A stretch of DNA of 64,000 bases from Neisseria uirgultaei (GCF_962719845.1 NZ_CAUIYF010000003.1:62001-126000), one strand, 5' to 3'. Positions 49,962 through 58,629 are shown, counted from the first letter of the stretch. Numbers and translations are program-made. The notes: a model not told the origin generated them from the sequence alone.

Positions 49962-51643
49962 GTTTCAACACACAGCCGCCTGAAGGCGGCTGATTTCAGA
50001 TTTGGCCAAAAAGGTAAATAACGAATGGTTTCAACACACAGCCGCCTGAAGGCGGCTGATCGAGATGTGATTGCCCGATTCTCAAGCATTTTGGTTTCAA
50101 CACACAGCCGCCTGAAGGCGGCTGATACGGCTGCCCGTCCAATATCCACGTTTATTCAGTGTTTCAACACACAGCCGCCTGAAGGCGGCTGAGGACTTGC
50201 CGCAGGCTTGCGCCCGGCCCGAGGGGGTTTCAACACACAGCCGCCTGAAGGCGGCTGAATTGAGGAAGGCTTGGTGGAAGAGCGTTTCGAGGTTTCAACA
50301 CACAGCCGCCTGAAGGCGGCTGACGGTGAAATCGGCATGACAGATAAGGAACAGCGTGTTTCAACACACAGCCGCCTGAAGGCGGCTGATGCCCGACCAA
50401 GTTGCGCCAGTTTCAGGATTGATGTTTCAACACACAGCCGCCTGAAGGCGGCTGAGTAGTCGCCATATTGTACAAAATCAATTGGCAATGTTTCAACACA
50501 CAGCCGCCTGAAGGCGGCTGAATCGATAGGATGAACCGTTTTGAAGATTTGATGTGGTTTCAACACACAGCCGCCTGAAGGCGGCTGACAGGGCGGCGGA
50601 CACGTGGGCTTCGTCGTAGGTGTTTCAACACACAGCCGCCTGAAGGCGGCTGAGTTGGCGGCGGGCTATGCCTTCGGATTCGCCAAGGTTTCAACACACA
50701 GCCGCCTGAAGGCGGCTGAGTGTCCATTAAATCAACCGCCTGCGCCAGGTAGCGGTTTCAACACACAGCCGCCTGAAGGCGGCTGAAAAAACTTCAACGC
50801 ATTATTCCCCGCCAGCGCACAGTTTCAACACACAGCCGCCTGAAGGCGGCTGAGCCGATATTGCGGTAATGCGTATGGCGTTGGCGGTTTCAACACACAG
50901 CCGCCTGAAGGCGGCTGATTGGGCAAATTACGACCTCCTGCACGAGAAACTGTTTCAACACACAGCCGCCTGAAGGCGGCTGACGGGAAGCTCAAGGCGG
51001 CAAAGGCGCGGAATCAAGTTTCAACACACAGCCGCCTGAAGGCGGCTGAGGTCATTTTTTATTTCCTTTCTCTGTTGCCGTCTGTTTCAACACACAGCCG
51101 CCTGAAGGCGGCTGATTACAAAGTCGTTTTCGGTGGTCGCACCATTCAAGTTTCAACACACAGCCGCCTGAAGGCGGCTGACGTAGGTGGGACTTTTTTG
51201 TTTGGCTTCCTGATAGTTTCAACACACAGCCGCCTGAAGGCGGCTGAGGGATACTGAAGCCAAACATGCATATCATTGATTGTTTCAACACACAGCCGCC
51301 TGAAGGCGGCTGATTTCTTGGCTGTGATTACTTGGTGGGGCTTTAAAGTTTCAACACACAGCCGCCTGAAGGCGGCTGATATGAACGCCCGCCAAGATGT
51401 AGAAATTGCCCAGTTTCAACACACAGCCGCCTGAAGGCGGCTGAACGGACGGAGCGCGTCGAACGCGTCCGAGCTGTCGTTTCAACACACAGCCGCCTGA
51501 AGGCGGCTGACGGTGTTGGCGGCTTTAACTTCGTCTTCAACAGAGTTTCAACACACAGCCGCCTGAAGGCGGCTGATTGCTGGATAACGCCGAAAAGCCC
51601 GATGCCTTGGCGTTTCAACACACAGCCGCCTGAAGGCGGCTGA
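49962..51643 (-). CRISPR. Type I-C-like CRISPR array, 26 repeats and 25 spacers
   Basis: The 32-base repeat on the minus strand ends in GTGTGTTGAAAC after a stem CAGCCGCC-TTCA-GGCGGCTG; the plus strand reads GTTTCAACACACAGCCGCCT and on to GGCTGA. The stem and GTTGAAAC tail are typical of type I-C. I counted 26 copies, apparently identical, at about 66-base spacing with 33-36-base spacers. Minus-strand transcription from the cas side is assumed, so the newest spacers should be near 51640. No effector gene (cas3, cas5, cas7, cas8c) is in the window. I could not search spacer targets. Confidence 0.95.
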
Positions 51644-51832
51644 AGCTCATTCCGAAAGCCTTACTACATCAGGCTTTGCAGCCCCGACTTCGCCAAACTC
51701 CCGAAAAAAGCACAAGCATGAGTATAGCACAGCCTTATCCGCCATATCCACATTTGCAATATCCTGATTGTTAAAGAACAATCCAAATTCGCCAACCCTG
51801 CCGCATTTTTATGGGAACAACAGGTTGGCGAT
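51644..51832 (-). promoter_or_regulatory. Putative CRISPR leader
   Basis: These 189 bases lie between the cas2 stop and the first repeat, where type I-C leaders are found. The stretch nearest the array has an AT-rich part with TTGTTAAAGAACAATCC. It should contain the array promoter and the integration signal. Confidence 0.6.
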
Positions 51833-52126
51833 TCACACAATCAGCGTGTCCTTGAATATATCGACCGCCGGTTTTGCGCCGTGATGTTCCACTTTGCGCC
51901 GCCATTTGCTGCCCAAGTGGTAAAAGCGCAGGCTGTCTGTTTCGGGGTTGTAGGTTTTTAAAAGTTTGTCTTTTAAAACTACCCATTGGTCGGGTGAGAT
52001 GTCGCATTCGAACACGGAATACTGCACGCGCACGCCGTAGTCTTGGCACAGTTTCGCTACGCGCCGCAGCCTTGCCTGCCCTTCGGCATTTTCCAGCGAA
52101 ATATCATAAGTTATCAACATCAGCAT
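51833..52126 (-). CDS. cas2: CRISPR-associated protein Cas2
   Basis: Cas2 forms the core of the Cas1-Cas2 spacer integrase. The 97-residue product starts MLMLITYDISLENAEGQARL, the ferredoxin-like first strand with the family Y-D-I, and contains YGVRVQYSVFECDISPDQWV typical of the I-C branch. GGAGGGATAAGAAA precedes the ATG at 52126; the frame upstream of this translates a DUS pair. It appears intact and lies between cas1 and the array. Confidence 0.93.
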   Translation of the reverse strand: MLMLITYDISLENAEGQARLRRVAKLCQDYGVRVQYSVFECDISPDQWVVLKDKLLKTYNPETDSLRFYHLGSKWRRKVEHHGAKPAVDIFKDTLIV

Positions 52127-52140
52127 TTTCTTATCCCTCC

Positions 52141-52174
52141 ATGCCGTCTGAAGCCGGTTGCGTTCAGACGGCAT
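52141..52174. terminator. DUS pair between cas1 and cas2
   Basis: ATGCCGTCTGAAGCCGG and GTTCAGACGGCAT are inverted in the 54-base gap between cas1 and cas2. Native DUS here suggests long residence in the host or spread by transformation. It may reduce cas2 transcription. Confidence 0.75.
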
Positions 52175-52180
52175 ACCCGG

Positions 52181-53194
52181 CTACCTCATCAAAAACGGCG
52201 GATATGCCGCCAAATCTCCGCGCAGATGCCGCGCCAAAAGCATAGCCTGAATATAAGGCAGCAAACCGATTTCCACTTCTTCACCCAAAAACGGATGGGT
52301 GATTTTTTCCTGCTTTTTCGCCTGCAAAGACTGGAACAAAAGTTTACGCGCATCGGCTTTTAAGCTCACCGCCCCGCTTGCCCCGACGACAAAATCCTGC
52401 GGCTTGATTTGCCTACGGTTAATCAGCGACAGCACCAGCCTGTCCGCCCACCACGCGCGGAACTCTTCCAAAATATCCTGTGCCAGGCTGTCGCGCCCGG
52501 GTCGGTCGGCGTGCAGAAAACCCACCTGCGGATCCAGCCCCACGCCTTGCAACGCACCGCTGATGTCCTTGCCCAAAATACTGTATAGAAAAGAAAGCAG
52601 CGCATTGACACTGTCTCTCGGCGGGCGACGGTTTCTTCCGTCAAAAGTAAACCCGCTTTCCGCCTTAACCAACTGCCCGAACACGCCGAAATAACGCGCC
52701 GCCGCATCTCCTTCAATCCCGCGTATCAAATCCAAACTGTCTGCCCGTTTCAACTGCTGCAAAGAGAAATTCAGCGCGGCAACCGCCGTCTGAATGTCCG
52801 CATTGTCGCCGTGGTTGCGAATCTGCCGCTGAAGCACCCGTTTGCCTGCCTGAATCTTCGCCGCGATGATATTGCGCGCAATCGGCACGGGATTTTGTTC
52901 CGACATCCGATACTGCGCCCGACGCAGCAGCACATTGCCGCTTTGCCGCCCCTGCAACCGCCCTAAGAAACGTCCGTTTTCGGTAAAAAACGCCAGATTC
53001 ACATTATTCTTGCCGCAAAATCCCAGCAAAAACGGCGACACCAGCACGTTGCCGAAACAGAAAATATGCCCGATGGAATGCACCGGAAATTGCGCCACCT
53101 TCTTACGTTCCTGCTCCACCACCAGCGTTTCCCGCTCCTTATGCAGATAGCTGCCTTGCGTGGTAATATACAGCGTGTTTTGCAGTTTGCGCAT
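52181..53194 (-). CDS. cas1: CRISPR-associated integrase Cas1, type I-C
   Basis: Cas1 catalyses spacer integration. The 337-residue product starts MRKLQNTLYITTQGSYLHKE, the N-terminal beta domain of the type I-C family. The metal-binding residues are seen in IRGIEGDAAARYFG (Glu), VGFLHADRPGRDSLAQDILE (His and following Asp/Glu). The C-terminus AMLLARHLRGDLAAYPPFLM is typical of I-C. AAGGAGTACCTT precedes the ATG at 53194. It looks intact. In complete type I-C operons cas4 would be immediately upstream, but here only unrelated sequence is found. Confidence 0.94.
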   Translation of the reverse strand: MRKLQNTLYITTQGSYLHKERETLVVEQERKKVAQFPVHSIGHIFCFGNVLVSPFLLGFCGKNNVNLAFFTENGRFLGRLQGRQSGNVLLRRAQYRMSEQNPVPIARNIIAAKIQAGKRVLQRQIRNHGDNADIQTAVAALNFSLQQLKRADSLDLIRGIEGDAAARYFGVFGQLVKAESGFTFDGRNRRPPRDSVNALLSFLYSILGKDISGALQGVGLDPQVGFLHADRPGRDSLAQDILEEFRAWWADRLVLSLINRRQIKPQDFVVGASGAVSLKADARKLLFQSLQAKKQEKITHPFLGEEVEIGLLPYIQAMLLARHLRGDLAAYPPFLMR

Positions 53195-53735
53195 AAGGTA
53201 CTCCTTCATTTTTATTGCATTTTTGAACAGGCGGTTTGGGACGGGTGAAATCTACCGGTGCAATGTCGAAAGCACCGACAACTGATAATATTTTATTGGA
53301 ACCGATAAGGAAGCACCTTCAAACTGCATTTTAAGAAAATCTGAAGGACAACAAAATCCCATTATAGGCAAAACATCTTTCAGAAGGCTGATTCCGATCA
53401 GACCTGATTGTTTTTATTAACAAGACATCAAAATACGGAACATAATAAGAGGCGCGACGGCAGCTGCACCCTGCACAGCCGTCGATGAAATCCCGTGCGA
53501 CTATATGGACAGGAAAGGACTTGCCGCCGCCGCTTTGATTGCCGGCCGGAACACGCCGTCAAAACAGATATTTTCCGTAACCGGCCGAACCTGTCCCAAT
53601 ACGCAGATGCCGTCTGAACTTTCAGACGGCATTTTCCAATATTTTTTCGCAGCTTCTACTCCATCTTTCGAGGGCAAGGCGAGATAATGTGCGCCGCTCT
53701 GGGCTTGCATAACGTCTGAAGCGGTGTAGGCGGCA
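53195..53735. other. Intergenic region upstream of cas1 without recognisable genes
   Basis: I see no remnant of cas4, cas7, cas8c, cas5 or cas3 on either strand. There is a DUS pair at 53607-53632 (ATGCCGTCTGAAC/TTTCAGACGGCAT). A minus-strand frame at 53501-53815 begins ALWYLAKYGHRDVLPAEGFG and is interrupted by translated DUS; I do not recognise it and it may be a fragment. Confidence 0.6.
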
Positions 53736-54180
53736 TTGTTGCCGTTGCGCCCGAAACCTTCCGCCGGCAAAACATCACGGTGTCCGTATTTCGCCAAATA
53801 CCACAACGCGCCCAAGCCCGCCGCCTATCTGACCGCACGCACCTTCAAAGCCAAACTGTCCCACTGCCGCGCCATCCGCCTTCGCGCGCTGATTGTTTTG
53901 TCCGTCCTTGCTGCTGCGTCCATCTACGCCGACAAAATTTCCTTCAAAGCCGAACAAAGCTACTTCGGCGACTCCGTCGTCTATCAAAGCCATTCGCCCT
54001 CCCGACGGCCCGTCGTTACCCACTGAAGAGACAACACCCGCCTCTACATCAACGGCAACCTGCAATTCCCTCCACGACGAAGCCCTCGTCCTGCCCGCCA
54101 TGCAGATGGTTCAAAACCTCCGCCACCTTAAGCGCGCCCAACCGAGGCGCGCCGTCCCATCCCAAAACACACGTTATTAA
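53736..54180 (+). pseudogene. Spermidine synthase-like gene remnant
   Basis: The frame reads a membrane segment (LRALIVLSVLAAASIYADKI), then SFKAEQSYFGDSVVYQS and RRPVVTH, a stop TGA where Trp is expected, then RDNTRLYINGNLQF. In polyamine aminopropyltransferases the same region reads R-I-V-V-T-x-W-x-x-D-x-R-L-Y-L-N-G-x-x-Q-F. A deletion and frameshift follow; another frame continues DEALVLPAMQ, matching the H-E-A-L-V-H-P-A block. So it is a broken N-terminal fragment. The catalytic Rossmann part is missing. Confidence 0.65.
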
Positions 54181-54230
54181 CGACGATGCCGCCAAATGGG
54201 GCACAACGTCATCCGTTGAACTGCCAAACA

Positions 54231-54263
54231 AAATGCCGTCTGAAACCTGTTCAGACGGCATTT
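54231..54263. terminator. DUS-pair terminator after era
   Basis: AAATGCCGTCTGAAAC and GTTCAGACGGCATTT are inverted 23 bases beyond the era stop on the minus strand. Confidence 0.85.
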
Positions 54264-54285
54264 ACGTAAAGTTCAGCAAGAAAAA

Positions 54286-55209
54286 CTACAAACCCAGCTC
54301 GCGCAGGAAGCGGATGTCGTCCGCCCAACCGGATTTTACTTTGACCCATACCTTCAAAAATACTTTGGTATCAAACAGTTTTTCCATATCTAACCGCGCT
54401 TCGGTGGAAATTTTCTTCAAACGTTCTCCGCCTTTACCGATCAAAATCGCCTTTTGGCTTTCCTTATCGACCAAAACCGCGATATAAATGCGATTTAAAC
54501 CGTCTTCCTCTTCAAACTGCTCCACTTCGACATTCATCGCATAAGGCAATTCCTCGCCCAAATAGCGGAACAATTTTTCACGCACGATTTCCATCGCTAA
54601 AAAACGCGCCGATTTGTCCGTAACCATATCTTCGGGATACATCGGCACGCTTTCGGGCAGATACGGCTTAATCAGCTCCAACAGGTTGGCAATCCGCAAA
54701 CCGTGTTTCGCGCTGACTGCCTCCGCCGCCGCAAATTCAAATTCGGCGCGCACTTGGGCAACAAACGTTTCCAGCGCGTAACGGTCTTTCGCCTTGTCCT
54801 TGTCGATTTTATTGACCACTAAAATGACCGGCGTGTGCTTGGGCAGTTGTTTCAACACGACACGGTCGGCATCGGTAAAGCGCATCGCTTCCACGACGAA
54901 AACCACCACATCCACGCCGCCGAGTGCCTCGGTAACATTTTGATTCAGCCTGTCGTTGAGCGCGTTACGGTGGTCAGTTTGAAAACCGGGTGTATCGACA
55001 AACACAAACTGCGCGGTATCGTCGGTATAAATCCCCGTTACGCGGTTGCGCGTCGTCTGCGCCTTTTTGCTGGTAATACTGATTTTCTGACCGATGAGAT
55101 GATTCATCAGCGTTGATTTGCCCACGTTCGGACGGCCGACAATCGCTACGAAGCCGCAACGGTATCCGTCGGCGGCACGTTCCCCTGCAAGGAAGGTTTC
55201 AATATCCAT
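54286..55209 (-). CDS. era: GTPase Era
   Basis: Era is an essential GTPase that binds the 3' end of 16S rRNA in 30S assembly. The 307-residue protein has G1 IVGRPNVGKSTLMNHL near residue 23, G2 TTRNRVTGI, G3 DTPGFQ, G4 VVNKIDKD, and a C-terminal KH domain with ILIGKGGERLKKIS near residue 258. The chosen ATG (MDIETFLAGE) gives family length; ATGs at 55227 and 55221 are possible. It lies 46 bases after rnc, a common pairing. Its last 38 bases are repeated beyond the CRISPR locus. Confidence 0.96.
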   Translation of the reverse strand: MDIETFLAGERAADGYRCGFVAIVGRPNVGKSTLMNHLIGQKISITSKKAQTTRNRVTGIYTDDTAQFVFVDTPGFQTDHRNALNDRLNQNVTEALGGVDVVVFVVEAMRFTDADRVVLKQLPKHTPVILVVNKIDKDKAKDRYALETFVAQVRAEFEFAAAEAVSAKHGLRIANLLELIKPYLPESVPMYPEDMVTDKSARFLAMEIVREKLFRYLGEELPYAMNVEVEQFEEEDGLNRIYIAVLVDKESQKAILIGKGGERLKKISTEARLDMEKLFDTKVFLKVWVKVKSGWADDIRFLRELGL

Positions 55210-55255
55210 ATTTGCTTTCATGTCCACATTTCAGACGGCATATTCACGCGCCGCC

Positions 55256-55975
55256 TCATTTCTTTTTCTTCTTCAGTGGCAGCTTCTCTTCCAGCCATTT
55301 CAAAGCCTCTTTCGCCGCCTCCTGTTCCGCCGCCTTGCGGCTCGTTCCTTTGGCACGGCACACGAAACCCAGTTCGCCCAAATCGCAGGAAATGACAAAC
55401 ATACTGTCGTTGGCATAACCGATTTGCTCTTCGATGCGGTATTTCGGTAAGGCGAAACGGCGCGCCTGCAACGCCTCCTGCAAAGCAGTTTTGCCGTCTT
55501 TTGCCTGATTTTGGAAATCGGCACGCCGGACGCGTTCTGCAAACAGATGGCGCACCACCTTTTCCGCCGTGTTGAAATCGGCATCGAAGCTGACGGCGGC
55601 AAACATCGCCTCCATCGCGTCCGCCAGTATCGAAGGCCGTCTGAAGCCGCCGCTCTTCAACTCGCCCGCCCCCAAGTACAGGCCGTCGCCGACATTCATT
55701 TCCGCCGCCATTTCCGCCAGCACGCCCTCATTGACCAAACTCGCCCTCAACCGCGACAACTCACCCTCGGTCAACTTCGGAAACGCGTCAAACAGCATCC
55801 GCGCCACCGTATAATTCAAAATCGAATCGCCGACAAACTCAAACCGTTCGTTGTGCTTCGCATGATGGCTCCTGTGCGTCAAAGCCTGCCGCAAAAGCGA
55901 AATATCGCGGAACGCGTAGCCCAGTCTCTTCTGTATCGCCGCGTGTGCCTGCTGTTTCAAAACATCGTCTTTCAT
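55256..55975 (-). CDS. rnc: Ribonuclease III
   Basis: RNase III cuts double-stranded RNA in rRNA maturation and in mRNA. The 239-residue protein has the catalytic signature ERFEFVGDSILNYTVARMLF near residue 38, DAMEAMFAAVSFD near residue 112, and a C-terminal dsRNA-binding domain (DGKTALQEALQARR and CRAKGTSRKAAEQEAAKEAL), ending in an unusual KLPLKKKKK tail. The start is MKDDVLKQQ; the frame is open upstream to 56209 without family match. RNase III also cuts Correia element transcripts, and three such elements are in this window. Confidence 0.96.
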   Translation of the reverse strand: MKDDVLKQQAHAAIQKRLGYAFRDISLLRQALTHRSHHAKHNERFEFVGDSILNYTVARMLFDAFPKLTEGELSRLRASLVNEGVLAEMAAEMNVGDGLYLGAGELKSGGFRRPSILADAMEAMFAAVSFDADFNTAEKVVRHLFAERVRRADFQNQAKDGKTALQEALQARRFALPKYRIEEQIGYANDSMFVISCDLGELGFVCRAKGTSRKAAEQEAAKEALKWLEEKLPLKKKKK

Positions 55976-56141
55976 TACCGTCTTCCGCAAAAAACAGCCC
56001 GAATGCGTTTCCATACTCCAAAAATACAGAAACACCTTAAGGCTGCAAACGGCGCACATTGTACCACCAAACCGCCGCCGTCTGCCGACAACGCAAGAAT
56101 CGTGGTAAAATCCGCAAGTTTTCCCCCAACGTATTCCCGCA

Positions 56142-56465
56142 ATGAACGCATTTGCACAAGCACTTTCCTCGTCACTCGACCGCTGCATCGCCACCAACAC
56201 CGTCGCCAAACAAAACCGGCCCGTCGGCTTCCTCTACCGCGAAGCCCCCGTTTTTGAAAACGACAGCGGCTGGCGTTTCTTCAGCGGCGACGAGACCGAC
56301 GAATACACCGACGACCCCGACAACTTCAGCATCGTCAGCATTGCCGAAATCACCCGAACCAACCCCGGAATCGACGCCCTGCTCTCACAACCCGAAGGCA
56401 GCGCATGGGAACTTGCCGAAGACGGCACATTCCAAACCGTTGCCGACTGGCAACCTAAGGACTGA
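56142..56465 (+). CDS. DUF2185 family protein
   Basis: A 107-residue acidic protein beginning MNAFAQALSSSLDRCIATNT. It has the DUF2185 core: RPVGFLYREAPVFENDSGWR, then FFSGDETDEYTDDPDN and FSIVSIAEI. The family groups with immunity-protein-like folds, but its function is not known. It is divergent from rnc and upstream of ribH by 46 bases, with a single DUS between. Confidence 0.8.
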   Translation: MNAFAQALSSSLDRCIATNTVAKQNRPVGFLYREAPVFENDSGWRFFSGDETDEYTDDPDNFSIVSIAEITRTNPGIDALLSQPEGSAWELAEDGTFQTVADWQPKD

Positions 56466-56511
56466 CCCTTCAGACGGCATTCCGAAACCTCCGAATACCA
56501 AAGGACACCCA

Positions 56512-56988
56512 ATGAACACCATCGCCCCCAACCTTGACGGCAAACACCTCCGCATCGGCATCGTACAGGCACGTTTCACCAACGAAATCGGCAGCGAAAT
56601 GCTCAAAGTCTGCTGCCGCACCCTCCAAGAATTGGGCGTGGCAGACGAAAACATTACCGTCGCCACCGTACCCGGCGCGCTTGAAATCCCCATCGCGCTG
56701 ATGAACCTTGCCTCTTCCGAAAAATTTGACGCACTGATTGCCATCGGCGTCGTCATCCGTGGCGAAACCTACCATTTCGAGCTGGTTTCCAACGAATCCG
56801 GAGCAGGGATCGGCCGCGTCGCACTCGACTACAACATCCCGATTGCCAATGCCGTCTTAACCACCGAAAACGACGCGCAGGCAATCGAACGGATTGAAGA
56901 AAAAGCCTCGGATGCCGCCAAAGTCGCCGTGGAATGCGCCAACCTCGTCAACCTGCTGCTCGAAGAACAGTTTGAAGACGAAGAATAA
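56512..56988 (+). CDS. ribH: 6,7-dimethyl-8-ribityllumazine synthase
   Basis: Lumazine synthase makes the direct precursor of riboflavin and assembles into pentamers or capsids. The 158-residue protein has RIGIVQARFTNEI near residue 12, VPGALEIPIALMNL near residue 53, the catalytic-His region IAIGVVIRGETYHFELVSNE, and IPIANAVLTTENDAQAIERI. AAAGGACACCCA precedes the ATG at 56512. It is followed by nusB, the usual order. Confidence 0.97.
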   Translation: MNTIAPNLDGKHLRIGIVQARFTNEIGSEMLKVCCRTLQELGVADENITVATVPGALEIPIALMNLASSEKFDALIAIGVVIRGETYHFELVSNESGAGIGRVALDYNIPIANAVLTTENDAQAIERIEEKASDAAKVAVECANLVNLLLEEQFEDEE

Positions 56989-57065
56989 CAAACAGGGCGT
57001 ACACCGATACGCCCTTTCCGTTTCAGACGGCATACCGTGCCGCCCAACCGTTTCAAGGAAAAATT

Positions 57066-57491
57066 ATGAAAACAGCCCGCCGCCGTTCCCGCGAGCTTGC
57101 CGTACAAGCCGTTTACCAATCCCTTATCAACCGCACCGCCGCGCCCGAAATTGCTAAAAACATCCGCGAAATGCCCGACTTTGCCAAGGCAGACGAAGAA
57201 TTGTTCAACAAACTTTTCTTCGGCACGCAAACCAACGCAGCGGACTACATCCAAAAAATCCGCCCGCTGCTCGACAGGGACGAAAAAGACCTCAACCCCA
57301 TCGAACGCGCCGTCCTGCTGACCGCCTGCCACGAGCTGTCCGCCATGCCCGAAACGCCCTACCCCGTCATTATCAACGAAGCCATCGAAGTTACCAAAAC
57401 CTTCGGCGGTACGGACGGGCACAAATTCGTCAACGGCATCCTCGACAAACTCGCTGCCCAAATCCGCCCCGACGAGCCCAAACGCCGTTGA
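57066..57491 (+). CDS. nusB: Transcription antitermination protein NusB
   Basis: NusB with NusE binds boxA RNA and supports rRNA antitermination. The 141-residue all-helical protein starts with the Arg-rich TARRRSRELAVQAVYQSLIN, and has LNPIERAVLLTACHELS and YPVIINEAIEVTKTFGGTDG, then KFVNGILDKLA, all family blocks. TTCAAGGAAAAATT precedes the ATG. It follows ribH by 77 bases and is followed by a DUS-pair terminator. Confidence 0.96.
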   Translation: MKTARRRSRELAVQAVYQSLINRTAAPEIAKNIREMPDFAKADEELFNKLFFGTQTNAADYIQKIRPLLDRDEKDLNPIERAVLLTACHELSAMPETPYPVIINEAIEVTKTFGGTDGHKFVNGILDKLAAQIRPDEPKRR

Positions 57492-57522
57492 TACTCCGGA
57501 AAATCCGAATCGGAAAATACAC

Positions 57523-57557
57523 AAATGCCGTCTGAAAAACCTTTCAGACGGCATTTT
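57523..57557. terminator. DUS-pair terminator between nusB and pyrC
   Basis: ACAAATGCCGTCTGAAA and TTTCAGACGGCATTTTGT inverted; it serves both convergent genes. Confidence 0.85.
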
Positions 57558-57570
57558 GTTTCCAGCCCTA

Positions 57571-58605
57571 TCAATACTGTACAGTCCAGCCGATTTCACC
57601 GCCCGCGCGCATCGGGACAAGTTCGCCGTCGCCGTAGGGAACACTTGCGGGGACGGTTTGGCTTTGTTTGATAAGGGTGATCGTGTCGGTATTTTCGGGA
57701 ATGCCGTAGAACCTTGCGCCGTTTTTCGAGGCGAAGGCTTCGAGTTTGTCCAACGCGCCTGCTTTTTCAAACACTTCGGCGTAAAGCTCGACAGCGGTCA
57801 TCGCGCTGAACATACCGGCGCAGCCGCAGGCGTTTTCTTTGGCGGATTTGGCGTGCGGCGCGGAATCGGTGCCGAGGAAGAATTTGTGCGCCTTCTCGCC
57901 GGTAACGGCGGCAACCAGAGCCTGACGGTGGATTTCGCGTTTGAGTACGGGCAGGCAGAAATGATGGGGGCGCACGCCGCCGACCAAGAGGTCGTTGCGG
58001 TTGAGCAGAAGGTGTTGCGGGGTAACGGTGGCGGCAACGTTGTCGCCTGCTTCCAAAACCAGGCGTGCGGCTTCGGCGGTGGTGATGTGTTCAAACACGA
58101 CTTTGAGATTCGGCACTTGCGCCAAAACGGGTTTCATCACGCGCCCGATAAAGGCGGCTTCGCGGTCGAAGATGTCGATTTCGGGGTCGGTTACTTCGCC
58201 GTGAACGAGGAACAGGATGTCCTGTTTTGCCATTTCTTCCAACACGGGGATGAGCTTGAATAGGTCGGTTACGCCGGAATCGGAATTGGTCGTCGCGCCA
58301 GCGGGGTAGAGTTTGAAGGCGACGATGCCGGCGGCTTTGGCTTCGCGCACCAGCTCGGGCGTGGCTTGGTCGGTGAGATAAAGCGTCATCAGCGGCTCAA
58401 ACGCGCTGCCTTCGGGCAATGCCGCCATGATGCGCGCCTTGTAGGCAAGCGCGTCGGCTACACTGACGACGGGCGGCTTGAGGTTGGGCATAATGACGGC
58501 GCGCCCCATTTGGCGGGCGGTATAAGGGGCAACGGCTTTAAGCGCGTCGCCGTCGCGCAGGTGCAGATGCATATCGTCGGGGCGGATAATGATCAGGGTT
58601 TGCAT
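57571..58605 (-). CDS. pyrC: Dihydroorotase
   Basis: PyrC closes carbamoyl-aspartate to dihydroorotate in pyrimidine synthesis. The 344-residue class II enzyme has the zinc-binding RPDDMHLHLRDG near residue 8, the carboxylated Lys in VAFKLYPAGATTNS near residue 97, LFLVHGEVTD with its His, and VVFEHITTAEA with another. Near residue 250 GTDSAPHAKSAKENACGCAG holds the catalytic Asp. Length and motifs are normal; it appears monocistronic. Confidence 0.96.
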   Translation of the reverse strand: MQTLIIIRPDDMHLHLRDGDALKAVAPYTARQMGRAVIMPNLKPPVVSVADALAYKARIMAALPEGSAFEPLMTLYLTDQATPELVREAKAAGIVAFKLYPAGATTNSDSGVTDLFKLIPVLEEMAKQDILFLVHGEVTDPEIDIFDREAAFIGRVMKPVLAQVPNLKVVFEHITTAEAARLVLEAGDNVAATVTPQHLLLNRNDLLVGGVRPHHFCLPVLKREIHRQALVAAVTGEKAHKFFLGTDSAPHAKSAKENACGCAGMFSAMTAVELYAEVFEKAGALDKLEAFASKNGARFYGIPENTDTITLIKQSQTVPASVPYGDGELVPMRAGGEIGWTVQY

Positions 58606-58629
58606 GGTTTTCCTTTGTTTTATTTGAAT

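Noticed and set aside
49962..51643. Open frames read across the CRISPR array
   Set aside because: They arise only because repeat plus spacer is near 66 bases, a multiple of three; they are not proteins.
49962..53194. Type II-C (Cas9) locus, the usual Neisseria CRISPR
   Set aside because: The repeat, the Cas1 type and the cas1-cas2-array order fit type I-C, and no cas9 is present.
53501..53815. Minus-strand 104-codon frame near cas1
   Set aside because: It translates through a DUS pair and has no recognised domain or start signal; mentioned only as a possible fragment.
55976..56209. N-terminal extension of rnc
   Set aside because: The extra 78 residues have no family match, and MKDDVLKQQ gives the normal RNase III length.
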